From Actinobacteria bacterium UBA2279 (lineage in GTDB: Bacteria; Actinomycetota; Coriobacteriia; Anaerosomatales; Anaerosomataceae): a stretch of 26,292 nucleotides of DNA. Positions 1 to 7,357 of this stretch are shown here, in pieces (position 1 is the stretch's first letter; each line of letters opens with the position of its first letter). The position numbers and the translations under genes are program-made. The DNA lies in the NCBI GenBank assembly GCA_002347365.1, contig DDWT01000018.1, positions 1 to 26,292 of the forward strand. Direction: 5' to 3'. The notes beneath the pieces are model-generated. The model worked only from the letters and a program-made list of their open reading frames with translations, searched no databases and was not told the DNA's origin.

Positions 1-2
1 GT

Positions 3-632
3 CAACTTTTAGAGTATCGAACACAGCCCGACCAAGTCCGACTACTGATTGAGGCGACCGACCCCGAGTGGAAGGCGCTCATCGCCCTCGGCGCTATGTG
101 TGGTTTGCGGAAGGGCGAGTGTCTTGCACTAGACCACTCTGGAGTCCTGTTTTCCGAGAAGCGGATACACATCAAGCAGTCGCTTTGGAACGGGCAAGTG
201 CAGGAACCGAAGACCAAACGCTCTGTTGCCAAAGTGCCTATGTCCCCGACGGTTGAAGCGTTGCTGATGGATAGGCTGCTCATCTGCCCGCCCAGCCCCT
301 TGAACCTCATCTTCTGCCGCGCTGATGGCAGCCCCCTTCGCGCAGACTGGGTGAACAGGGGCGTTCTCGCGCCCGCGCTGGAAAGGGCGGGGCTGCCGAG
401 GGTTACGTTCCACGGGCTGCGTCACTCGTTCGTCGCGGGACTAATCAGCGAGAACGTGCCCATCAAGGTGATTCAGGAACTTGCCCGCCACGCGTCTGTT
501 CAGACGACCTTGGACAAATACGGGCACATCTTGCCCGAGTCAAGCGAGAACGCCATTGAGAAGTTGGAAGCGGCGATATGGGGTGAAAGCCGAGCGGGTG
601 CGGCTACTCAACGTGATGGCGAGACATTCTGA
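3..632 (+). CDS. Tyrosine recombinase / integrase, C-terminal part (5' end outside window)
   Basis: The frame is open from the left edge, so the N-terminal DNA-binding domain lies outside the window. The visible 209 residues are the catalytic domain of a phage-type tyrosine recombinase. The expected residues occur in order: the first Arg in GLRKGE, a beta-hairpin Lys in TKRSVAK, the HGLRH box (His-x-x-Arg), the His of ARHAS and the nucleophilic Tyr of LDKYGH. This enzyme cuts and joins DNA at attachment sites and probably inserted the element whose right end is the tRNA-Leu fragment at 2809-2865. Its last 29 bases overlap the end of the convergent gene at 604-984. Base composition is less GC-rich than the backbone right of 2900. 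The family is certain; the specificity is inferred from the att site. Confidence 0.92.
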   Translation, partial: QLLEYRTQPDQVRLLIEATDPEWKALIALGAMCGLRKGECLALDHSGVLFSEKRIHIKQSLWNGQVQEPKTKRSVAKVPMSPTVEALLMDRLLICPPSPLNLIFCRADGSPLRADWVNRGVLAPALERAGLPRVTFHGLRHSFVAGLISENVPIKVIQELARHASVQTTLDKYGHILPESSENAIEKLEAAIWGESRAGAATQRDGETF

Positions 633-984
633 CGAGGGTGCCCTGCATTGCGCCCCACATTGCCACGGCGACTTCTTGGGCGGCGTCCTCGGGAAGTCCG
701 ATTCGCCTCTTGTCGTCCTCCCAGTAGGCGAATGCCACGTCTGATGCGCCAATCAAGGCTCGCACTCGCGTGTTCTGCTTGGGCGACTGAACGAAGAAGT
801 TGACTTCGTAGACGGACGTCCCGTCTTCACGCTTGGCGTCGGGCACCACGTCGCACGCCTCAGCCTTCTGAAAGAAATCAGAAGCGAGCGCCGAGAGGAA
901 GTCATCCGTGTAGGCGTCCATAAAGTCCACGGCTAGACGCACATACTCGTCGTTGGTCAGCAGCAGGGCGCTGGCTTTATCCAT
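604..984 (-). CDS. Hypothetical protein of the mobile element
   Basis: This is a 126-residue soluble protein that I do not recognise. It is acidic overall, has no membrane segment, and begins with a likely helical region (LTNDEYVRLAVDFMDAY). The middle looks like beta strands (TSVYEVNFFVQSP). A good ribosome binding site (GAGGAGA) lies just upstream of the ATG, which supports the start and that the gene is real. Its 3' end overlaps the integrase tail by 29 bases. It is divergent from the membrane protein/TIR cassette, with 135 bases between the two starts. It could be element cargo or an accessory of that cassette; the sequence does not decide. Confidence 0.6.
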   Translation of the reverse strand: MDKASALLLTNDEYVRLAVDFMDAYTDDFLSALASDFFQKAEACDVVPDAKREDGTSVYEVNFFVQSPKQNTRVRALIGASDVAFAYWEDDKRRIGLPEDAAQEVAVAMWGAMQGTLVRMSRHHVE

Positions 985-1119
985 TCGTTCTCCTCGTCCG
1001 ATGCCTTCTCTTACAGGAACGAGGATACTAGTGTCCCGAGGGAATCCCTAGCGCAGGGGCAGTCGGCTTGTGGCGCGGGTGTCAGTGGGGGCTGTTACGA
1101 TTCAAGAAAGGGAGGGGTT

Positions 1120-1572
1120 ATGGTGCCCGAAGGTCAGCAGAAGCATCTCGGAATGATTCAGGAAGTCGTGAAGCGCCTCGCGGGCAACTCGTTCGCATAT
1201 AAGGGGTGGGCTATCACGATTGTCGCCGCTCTGTTCGCTTTGGGGGCGAAAGAGGCGAATGCCGCATACATCGGCGTCGGGCTTCTTCCCGCGTTGGCAT
1301 TCTGGGGGCTGGATGCCTACTACTTGAGGCAAGAGCGGCTCTTCCGTGCCCTCTACGACGGTGTGCGGAAGATGGAAGCAGCCGTGTGGGAAGCCGACCC
1401 GTTCACGATGAACACCTCGCCATACGTGCCCGAGGTGAAGTCGTGGCTGGACACCGTTTTCTCCAAGACCATCGCGGGGCTATATGTGCCGCTTGTGGTT
1501 GTCGTGTTCGTTGTCGCAACCATCGCGTGGATTGCGCAGATGCTTGCAGCGACGCCCTGTTGGTATCGCTAG
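1120..1572 (+). CDS. Small three-helix membrane protein, putative effector of a TIR cassette
   Basis: This 150-residue protein has a short N-terminal amphipathic stretch, two close hydrophobic helices (about residues 28-43 and 48-68), a charged cytoplasmic loop with YYLRQERLFRALYDGVRK, and a third strongly hydrophobic helix near the C-terminus (about 118-143). The start has a very strong Shine-Dalgarno sequence (GGGAGGGG). I recognise the general pattern of small membrane proteins encoded beside TIR-like genes, but I cannot name a Pfam family. It is the first gene of a cassette; the next gene follows after 15 bases. By analogy with defense systems in which a TIR enzyme makes a nucleotide signal that activates a membrane effector, it may permeabilise or otherwise act on the membrane. 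That role is an inference. There is no macro, SLOG or SIR2 domain. Confidence 0.85.
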   Translation: MVPEGQQKHLGMIQEVVKRLAGNSFAYKGWAITIVAALFALGAKEANAAYIGVGLLPALAFWGLDAYYLRQERLFRALYDGVRKMEAAVWEADPFTMNTSPYVPEVKSWLDTVFSKTIAGLYVPLVVVVFVVATIAWIAQMLAATPCWYR

Positions 1573-1587
1573 ACAAGGAGAATCAGT

Positions 1588-2076
1588 ATGGCGCGACGAG
1601 TGTTCTTCAGTTTCCACTATGACGAGGATATCTGGCGTGCGAATCAGGTTCGCAACTGCTGGCTGACGCAGCCCGACCATAAGTCGGCAGGGTTCTTTGA
1701 TGCCTCGCTATGGGAAGCGTCAAAGCGCAGCGGCGAAGACGCCATCAAGCGAATGATTCGCGAAGGGCTGGAAGGCACGTCGGTCACCGCGATTCTCGTC
1801 GGTGCCAACACTGCTGGGCGCACCTACATTGACTACGAAATAGAGCAGAGCAACAACGTCCGCGGCAACGGCATCCTTGCCATCTACATCAACGGGTTGA
1901 AGGACAAGAGCGGCTACACGTCGGCTCGCGGCAGGAATCCTTTGGACACTTGGACTTTCAACGACAGTGGCAAGAAGTTCTCTGAGGTCTACCCCACGTA
2001 TGACTGGGTGCGGGATGAGGGCTACAAGAACTGCGGCACTTGGTTTCATCGGGCAGCGCAACAGGCAGGGAAGTAG
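1588..2076 (+). CDS. ThsB-like TIR protein (MTH538/DUF1863 TIR-like fold)
   Basis: This 162-residue protein consists of one TIR-like domain. The opening RRVFFSFHYDEDIWRANQVR, then FDASLWE (residues 37-43), TSVTAILVG (64-72) and YIDYEIEQS (80-88) follow the pattern of ThsB from Thoeris anti-phage systems. The conserved glutamate expected to be catalytic in NAD-consuming TIR enzymes is probably E84. A ThsB senses infection and makes an ADP-ribose-type signal from NAD that activates the effector ThsA. No SIR2-SLOG ThsA or TM-macro ThsA is visible here; the membrane protein just upstream is the only effector candidate. An AAGGAG site precedes the ATG. The family call is from memory of the motif pattern and is quite secure; the biochemical output is inferred. 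Confidence 0.87.
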   Translation: MARRVFFSFHYDEDIWRANQVRNCWLTQPDHKSAGFFDASLWEASKRSGEDAIKRMIREGLEGTSVTAILVGANTAGRTYIDYEIEQSNNVRGNGILAIYINGLKDKSGYTSARGRNPLDTWTFNDSGKKFSEVYPTYDWVRDEGYKNCGTWFHRAAQQAGK

Positions 2077-2081
2077 GCGAG

Positions 2082-2678
2082 ATGATGGCGACTCTCACAG
2101 TCTCAGAGGTAAGGAACAGGGCGAAGGCGACGACGGTCTACAAGTCGGCTCAAACTCTGCTGTCGGAGAGTGTCCGTGCTCAAGCGCAGAGTCCGAGGGC
2201 GGGCGGCTACGACATCTTTCTATCGCACTCGTTTCAGGACGCCGACCTTGTTCTAGGGCTGAAACTCAAACTGGAACAGGACTTCGGTCATTCGGTGTAT
2301 GTTGACTGGCTCGCCGACCCTCAACTTGACCGTTCTAAGGTGAACGCAGAGACCGCCAAGACCCTGCGGGCGCGTATGAATCGCTGCAAAGGGTTGCTCT
2401 ACGCTGCCACGGTCAGCAGCACCGATTCCAAGTGGATGCCGTGGGAATGCGGCTACTTTGATGGGAAGTTCGGGAAGGCGGCAATCGTTCCTTTGACGGA
2501 TAGCCCTGTATCCGACTACAAGGGGCAGGAGTATCTCGGCGTTTATCCCTACGTGGTTGAGGACAATATGACAGTCCAAGGGCGGACTCAGAAGGTGTTG
2601 TGGGTGCAGAGTTCACCCAAGGTCTACTGCACGCTCTCATCGTGGCTCAACGGCTCGCAGCCGACCGCGCACGCGTAG
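2082..2678 (+). CDS. TIR domain protein, second TIR of the cassette
   Basis: This is a 198-residue protein with a roughly 40-residue N-terminal helical extension (SEVRNRAKATTVYKSAQTLL) followed by a canonical TIR domain. That domain includes YDIFLSHSFQDAD (43-55), VYVDWLADPQLDRSKV (72-87) and KWMPWECGYFDG (117-128), with E122 in the catalytic glutamate position. It is unlike the ThsB-type protein upstream, so the two are not recent duplicates. I chose the ATG at 2082, five bases after the preceding stop and behind an AGGGAAG site; an upstream in-frame start at 2040 would overlap the previous gene by 37 bases with no better site. Expected activity is NAD hydrolysis or cyclisation; whether it senses, signals or acts as a NAD-depleting effector cannot be told. 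Confidence 0.87.
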   Translation: MMATLTVSEVRNRAKATTVYKSAQTLLSESVRAQAQSPRAGGYDIFLSHSFQDADLVLGLKLKLEQDFGHSVYVDWLADPQLDRSKVNAETAKTLRARMNRCKGLLYAATVSSTDSKWMPWECGYFDGKFGKAAIVPLTDSPVSDYKGQEYLGVYPYVVEDNMTVQGRTQKVLWVQSSPKVYCTLSSWLNGSQPTAHA

Positions 2679-2808
2679 TCCTTCGCCGCATCTCTCGTCA
2701 AAGGATTCGTCAAATCAAGTGCTCCGACGAACGTTCTCAGTTGAGACTGAAATCCGCCTTCTGCCGCACGGACGAATCCAGAGTAGCCGTGAATCATACC
2801 GTGAATGC

Positions 2809-2865
2809 GGTTCAGGTCCATGTGGGGGCAACCCCGTGAAGGTTCAACTCCTTTCACCCGCACCA
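2809..2865 (+). other. attachment site: 3' half of a tRNA-Leu(CAG) gene
   Basis: The segment matches a class II tRNA from the anticodon loop to CCA. It holds the CAG anticodon (2813-2815), a variable arm (GGGG/CCCC around CAA, 2825-2835), a T arm (GAAGG, TTCAACT, CCTTT, 2838-2854), the acceptor strand CACCCGC, discriminator A and encoded CCA. The 5' half is missing, and bases 5' of about 2809 no longer pair with the anticodon stem. This is the expected scar of a tyrosine recombinase crossing over in the anticodon stem-loop. The intact tRNA should lie left of the window. CCGTGAAT is repeated directly at 2787 and 2799 and may be an integrase arm site. The whole gene-free stretch 2679-3015 holds this site, the terminator below and a probable weak promoter. 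Confidence 0.82.
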
Positions 2866-2876
2866 GAGAAGCAGCG

Positions 2877-2909
2877 AAAGGCGACCCTGCAGGGTCGCCT
2901 TTCTTCTGT
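2877..2909 (+). terminator. Rho-independent terminator, probably of the original tRNA-Leu gene
   Basis: A perfect inverted repeat, AAAGGCGACCC then TGCA then GGGTCGCCTTT (2877-2902), is followed by CTTCTGTT. It lies 11 bases after the CCA end of the tRNA fragment, so it most likely terminated the tRNA-Leu transcript before the element inserted. It now closes the element's right end. Confidence 0.78.
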
Positions 2910-3015
2910 TCGGGGTGGATTCCCCCGATCGCGATCTCCACGTCTGTCCTTCTCGGCCGACGGGTAGACTGGAGTTGAGCGCACAGTTGCGCGCGAGTGA
3001 GCACAAGGGGGAGCC

Positions 3016-3576
3016 ATGAGGACACGCGTGTGGCAGGTGTTGGCGCTGGCGGCGCTTCTCTCGGCCAGTCTCCTGGCAGGATGTAGCGCTGCGGACGACA
3101 CGACCGAGTCGGACACGCCGGGTACGGAAGCTGCGAGCGGTGACTCCGGGAGCGCTCACGCGGTGGCGGGTCTTGACTACGCCACCCTGCTGACACCCGC
3201 TGACGTGGAAAGCGTCTCCGGGCTCACCGGCCTGAAGACCGTGCCGTACGACCCCAAGGTGGGCGCCGGCGGCAACGTGAACATCGCTGAGGCCGACGGC
3301 CAGCTGGTTGCGATGTTGATCGTCCAGGATGCCGAGTACTACGACGCCTGGAAGAGCGACGGCGAGACGTTTCTGAGCGACTACACTCCCGCGGTGGGAG
3401 ATGAGTCCTTCATCGGCCCGGATGCATCGGTCACGCCGGACTCCTATATCTTCGCGTTCAGGCAAGGTGAGTACGCAGTGGTTCTGGACACGTTCTTCCG
3501 GGTGCAGGGCGTGACGAAGATCCTGTCGGTCGAGCAGTTGGCTGAACTCGCCAAGATCGTATCGTCACGCCTCTGA
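3016..3576 (+). CDS. Predicted secreted lipoprotein, function unknown
   Basis: The 186-residue protein starts with a basic n-region (MRTRVW), a hydrophobic stretch and the lipobox LLAGC with the lipidated cysteine at residue 23. A low-complexity Thr/Ser/Asp/Gly linker (24-55) then leads to a compact domain of about 130 residues beginning LDYATLLTPADVESVSG. The phrase 'LLTPADVESVSGL' is typical of small extracytoplasmic domains in actinobacterial lipoproteins of unknown role. AAGGGGGAG precedes the ATG. It is the first backbone gene right of the element and converges on the ABC exporter, with 13 bases between the stops. A TAGACT at 2965-2970 could be a -10 box, but no good -35 is seen. Confidence 0.85.
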   Translation: MRTRVWQVLALAALLSASLLAGCSAADDTTESDTPGTEAASGDSGSAHAVAGLDYATLLTPADVESVSGLTGLKTVPYDPKVGAGGNVNIAEADGQLVAMLIVQDAEYYDAWKSDGETFLSDYTPAVGDESFIGPDASVTPDSYIFAFRQGEYAVVLDTFFRVQGVTKILSVEQLAELAKIVSSRL

Positions 3577-3589
3577 CACCCGGTGAAGG

Positions 3590-5584
3590 CTACACCGCCT
3601 CGTCGAACGCTTCGGTGAACTGGCTGTTGTACAGGTCGCAGTAGAAGCTTTCTGCAGCCAGCAACTCGGTGTGCGTGCCCTTCTCGATGATCTGGCCCTC
3701 GTTCATCACGAGGATGAGATCGGCGTCCCGGATCGTTGAGAGCCGGTGGGCGATCACGAAGCTCGTGCGGTTCCTCATCAGCCGGGTCATTGCGCTCTGG
3801 ATGAGTGCTTCCGTACGGGTGTCGACCGAGCTTGTCGCCTCGTCGAGGATGAGGATGCGCGGGTCGGCGAGGAACGCTCGGGCGATCGTGAGCAGCTGGC
3901 GCTGACCTGCCGAGATGTTGGAACTCTCGTCGTCCAGCACCGTCTCGTAGCCGTCCGGCAGCGTCCTCACGAAGTGATCGACGTGAGCGGCCTTCGCTGC
4001 TCCGACGAGATGCTCATCGGTAGCCTCTTCTCGGCCATAAGCAAGGTTCTCGCGAATCGTTCCCTTGAATAGCCATGTGTCCTGCAGCACCATGCCGAAG
4101 GTCTTGCGCAGGTCGTCACGGGTCATATCGCGGGTATCCACGCCGTCCACCAGGATCCTGCCGCCATCGATCTCATAGAAGCGCATCAGGAGGTTGACGA
4201 GCGTCGTCTTGCCGGCGCCGGTGGGTCCGACGATGGCGACGGTCTGTCCGGGTTTCGCCTCGAGACTGAGGTTCTCGATGAGCGGTGTTTCCGGGTTGTA
4301 GCTGAACGACACGTCCTCGAACTCCACGTGACCGTCGATACGCTCCAGGCGCACCGGTGTCTCGGTGTCGGGTCGTTCCTCCTCGGCGTCAAGGAGCTCA
4401 AAGACGCGCTCTGCCGAGGCGACCGTGGACTGCAGCGTGTTCGCGATGCTGGCGGTCTGCACGATGGGCTGGGTGAACTGTCGCGAGTACTGGATGAAGG
4501 CCTGTACGTCGCCCAGCGAGATGCGCCCCTGCGCCACGCGCAATCCGCCGATCACGGCGATACCCACATAGTTGAGGTTGTTGAGGAAACTCAATGACGG
4601 CATGATCGTGCCCGAGATGAACTGTGCTTTGAAGCTGGCGTCGTAGAGCAGCTCGTTCTCGACGTCGAACACCTCGATTGCTTCTTCCTGGTGACCGAAG
4701 ACCTTCACCACGCCGTGCCCGGAGAACATCTCCTCGACGTGACTGTTGAGCGTACCTGTGCGCTCCCACTGCGCTGCGAACTGCTTCTGCGACTGCTTGG
4801 CTATACCCATGGTGACCACCAGGCTCAGCGGGATGACGAGCAGGGAGATGCCGGCCAGAAGCGGGCTGATCGAGAACATCATGATGAGCACGCCGATGAT
4901 GGTGAGCACAGAGGTGATTATCTGCGTCGCCGCCTGCGAGAGCGTGTTGGAGATGTTGTCGATGTCGTTGGTGACACGGCTGAGTGTGTCACCGCGAGGG
5001 TTGTCGTCGAAGTACTTCAGCGGCAACTTCGCCAGCTTCTCGTCCGCTTCCTTGCGCAGAGCGTAGACGGTCCGCTGTGCGATGCCCGCCATGATGTACT
5101 GCTGCACCCAACTGAAGATGGCGCTCACGATGTAGACACCGCCCATCAGCATCAGCAGGTTGCCGACGGCGTCGAAGTCAACCCCCTTGCCGGGCGTGAC
5201 ATCCATGTTTGCGAGCATGTCGGCGAGCTGATCGTTTCCGGCAGCCCGTAGTCCTTGTACCGCCTGGTCCTGAGTGACGCCTGCGGGGAACTGCTTGCCG
5301 ATGACGCCTTCGAACAACAGGTTGGTCGCATTGCCCAAGATGCGTGGGCCGATGATGTTGAAGGTCACGCTGACTATTGCGAGAACGACCACGAGTGTGA
5401 GCATCCAGCGATGCGGTGCGAGGTAGCGCCCAAGCCGCTTGAGCGAGCCTTTGAAGTCCTTGCTCTTGGCGCCGCCGCCGGCCATGCCGTGTCCACCCAT
5501 GGAGCCGCCGCCCATAGGTCCGCGACCGGGACCGCCCGGGCGAGGTCCGAAAGCGGGCCTGCTGTCCTTGCGTGAGTCGCTCAT
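3590..5584 (-). CDS. ABC exporter half-transporter (permease plus ATPase), canonical-glutamate subunit
   Basis: This is a 664-residue type IV ABC exporter subunit. An unusual Gly/Pro/Met-rich N-terminal tail of about 40 residues precedes six membrane helices (about 55-370) and a nucleotide-binding domain (about 410-650). The ATPase has Walker A GPTGAGKTT, the Q loop in MVLQDTWLF, Walker B ILILDEATSSVD with the catalytic Glu, and the switch His in IAHRLS. Its signature loop reads ISAGQR instead of LSGGQ. It overlaps the upstream subunit by four bases (ATGA), so the two are translationally coupled and should form a heterodimer of the BmrC/BmrD or TM287/288 kind. Such pumps export drugs or lipophilic compounds; the substrate cannot be told here. 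Control by the upstream MarR repressor is likely. Confidence 0.93.
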   Translation of the reverse strand: MSDSRKDSRPAFGPRPGGPGRGPMGGGSMGGHGMAGGGAKSKDFKGSLKRLGRYLAPHRWMLTLVVVLAIVSVTFNIIGPRILGNATNLLFEGVIGKQFPAGVTQDQAVQGLRAAGNDQLADMLANMDVTPGKGVDFDAVGNLLMLMGGVYIVSAIFSWVQQYIMAGIAQRTVYALRKEADEKLAKLPLKYFDDNPRGDTLSRVTNDIDNISNTLSQAATQIITSVLTIIGVLIMMFSISPLLAGISLLVIPLSLVVTMGIAKQSQKQFAAQWERTGTLNSHVEEMFSGHGVVKVFGHQEEAIEVFDVENELLYDASFKAQFISGTIMPSLSFLNNLNYVGIAVIGGLRVAQGRISLGDVQAFIQYSRQFTQPIVQTASIANTLQSTVASAERVFELLDAEEERPDTETPVRLERIDGHVEFEDVSFSYNPETPLIENLSLEAKPGQTVAIVGPTGAGKTTLVNLLMRFYEIDGGRILVDGVDTRDMTRDDLRKTFGMVLQDTWLFKGTIRENLAYGREEATDEHLVGAAKAAHVDHFVRTLPDGYETVLDDESSNISAGQRQLLTIARAFLADPRILILDEATSSVDTRTEALIQSAMTRLMRNRTSFVIAHRLSTIRDADLILVMNEGQIIEKGTHTELLAAESFYCDLYNSQFTEAFDEAV

Positions 5585-7308
5585 GCGATCTCCTCCTCGG
5601 TGAGCTGCGAGTTCACGATCTCGCGGTACGTTTCGCTGCTCGCCATGAGCTCGTCATGTGTGCCGGCGCCCACGATGGTGCCCTTGTCCATAACGATGAT
5701 GTTGTCGGCGTGCATGATGGTGCTGACGCGTTGGGCCACGATGATGACCGTTGCGTCCCGGATGTCCTTCTTCAGCGCTGCGCGAAGCGCACCGTCGGTC
5801 TTGAAGTCGAGTGCAGAGAAGCTGTCGTCGAACACGTATATCTCGGGCCGCTTCACTATCGCCCGGGCGATAGCGATTCGCTGTCGCTGTCCACCCGAGA
5901 TGTTGCTGCCTCCCTGGGTTATCGGCGCATCGAGTCTTTCCGGCATGGCCGAGACGAACGCTTTGCCCTGTGCCACCTCAAGCGCGTGCCACAGCTCCTC
6001 CTCGGAAGCGTCCTCTTTCCCGTAGCGCAGGTTGCTCCCGATGGTTCCGGTGAACAGGAACGCCTTCTGAGGGATGAAGCCGATCTTGCTCCACAGGTCC
6101 GCCTGACGCATCTCCCGGATGTCCACGCCGTCAACGAGCACCTGCCCGCCGGTCACGTCGTAGAAGCGGGGGATGAGGTTGATGAGCGTGGACTTGCCGC
6201 TGCCGGTACTGCCCACGACCGCGGTCGTCTGCCCGGGTCTTGCCGAGAAAGACACGTTGCACAGCACCGCGTCCTCGGCACCCGGATAGCGGAATTCGAC
6301 GTCGCGAAACTCAAGCTCGCCGTGTATGTCGCCCAGAACGGTGGGGGTCTCGGGGTCTTTGATCTGCGGATCGGTGTCGAGTACTTCGTTGATGCGTTTG
6401 GCCGAGGCTGCAGCTCTCGGCACCATCACGAACATCACGACCGCCATCATCACCGACATCAGGATCTGCATGATGTAGGTAAGGAACGCCGTCAGGTTGC
6501 CGATGGGCATCGCGCCGCTGTCGATGCGCAGTCCGCCGAACCACATGACGGCCACGGTGGTGAGGTTGAAGATGCCCATGATGGTCGGGATCATGACGGC
6601 GAAGAGGCGAGCCACAGCCAGAGCGGTCTCGGTCAGATCGCGGTTCGCATCGTCGAAACGCTCCTGCTCGTAGTCGCTGCGGACGAACGCCCGGATGACG
6701 CGCATGCCGGAGAGCTTCTCGCGCATCACCTGGTTCACCCGGTCGATCTTGATCTGCATGGAGGTGAACAGCGGCAGCGCGGTCTTCATCACGAGGCCGA
6801 TTATCACAGCCATGAGGGGGATGACCACCACGATCAGCGCTGAGAGGGGCACGTCCTGACGCAGCGCCATGATGATGCCGCCGATGGCCATGAACGGTGC
6901 GGTGATCATCACGTTGAGCGCGAGGACCGTGACCTGCTGCACCTGCTGCACGTCGTTGGTGTTGCGGGTGATCAGCGACGGTGCGCCGAAGATATTGAGC
7001 TCGGCAAGCGAGAAACGCTGTACGCGGCGGAAGACGGCGTGACGGACATCACGGCCGAAGGCCATGGCGGTCTTCGATCCCCAGTACACGGAAATGATGG
7101 AAACGACCCCGAGCAGCAGGGTGACCGCCAGCATCAAGCCGCCGGTGCGCACGATGTAGTCGATGTCGCCTTTGACCACGCCGTTGTTGATGATGTTGGC
7201 GTTGAGGTCGGGGAGGTACAGGTTGGTGATGGCCTGCACGAGCAGCAGCGCCATGACCAGGAGAATCTGCTTCCCGTAGGGCTTCAGGAAGCGCATGAGC
7301 TTCATCAT
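5581..7308 (-). CDS. ABC exporter half-transporter, partner subunit with degenerate Walker B
   Basis: This 575-residue subunit has six membrane helices (about 15-290) and a C-terminal ATPase domain (about 330-570). Walker A is GSTGSGKST and the signature is canonical ISGGQRQR. Walker B ends IYVFDDSFSALD, so the usual catalytic Glu is Asp. The switch His position reads IVAQRVS, with Gln in place of His. Together with its partner this gives one hydrolytic site (partner Walker A/B plus this signature) and one degenerate site, the usual layout of asymmetric heterodimeric exporters. It lies 49 bases downstream of the MarR gene and four bases overlap the next subunit, giving an operon marR-abcA-abcB. 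Confidence 0.93.
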   Translation of the reverse strand: MMKLMRFLKPYGKQILLVMALLLVQAITNLYLPDLNANIINNGVVKGDIDYIVRTGGLMLAVTLLLGVVSIISVYWGSKTAMAFGRDVRHAVFRRVQRFSLAELNIFGAPSLITRNTNDVQQVQQVTVLALNVMITAPFMAIGGIIMALRQDVPLSALIVVVIPLMAVIIGLVMKTALPLFTSMQIKIDRVNQVMREKLSGMRVIRAFVRSDYEQERFDDANRDLTETALAVARLFAVMIPTIMGIFNLTTVAVMWFGGLRIDSGAMPIGNLTAFLTYIMQILMSVMMAVVMFVMVPRAAASAKRINEVLDTDPQIKDPETPTVLGDIHGELEFRDVEFRYPGAEDAVLCNVSFSARPGQTTAVVGSTGSGKSTLINLIPRFYDVTGGQVLVDGVDIREMRQADLWSKIGFIPQKAFLFTGTIGSNLRYGKEDASEEELWHALEVAQGKAFVSAMPERLDAPITQGGSNISGGQRQRIAIARAIVKRPEIYVFDDSFSALDFKTDGALRAALKKDIRDATVIIVAQRVSTIMHADNIIVMDKGTIVGAGTHDELMASSETYREIVNSQLTEEEIA

Positions 7309-7357
7309 CGGTGGTATCGCCTCTTCTTCGTCAGGACAAGTCGGGATGGATCGACTC

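Noticed and set aside
2700..2865. A complete tRNA-Leu gene
   Set aside because: There is no acceptor 5' strand (GCGGGTG), D arm or paired anticodon stem upstream of 2809; only the 3' half is present.
5572..6843. Long plus-strand open frame rich in His and Asp
   Set aside because: It is the complement of the ABC exporter coding sequence; GC-rich codon bias keeps it open. The same applies to 13501-14565 opposite sufB and 21589-22515 opposite the cluster-enzyme operon.
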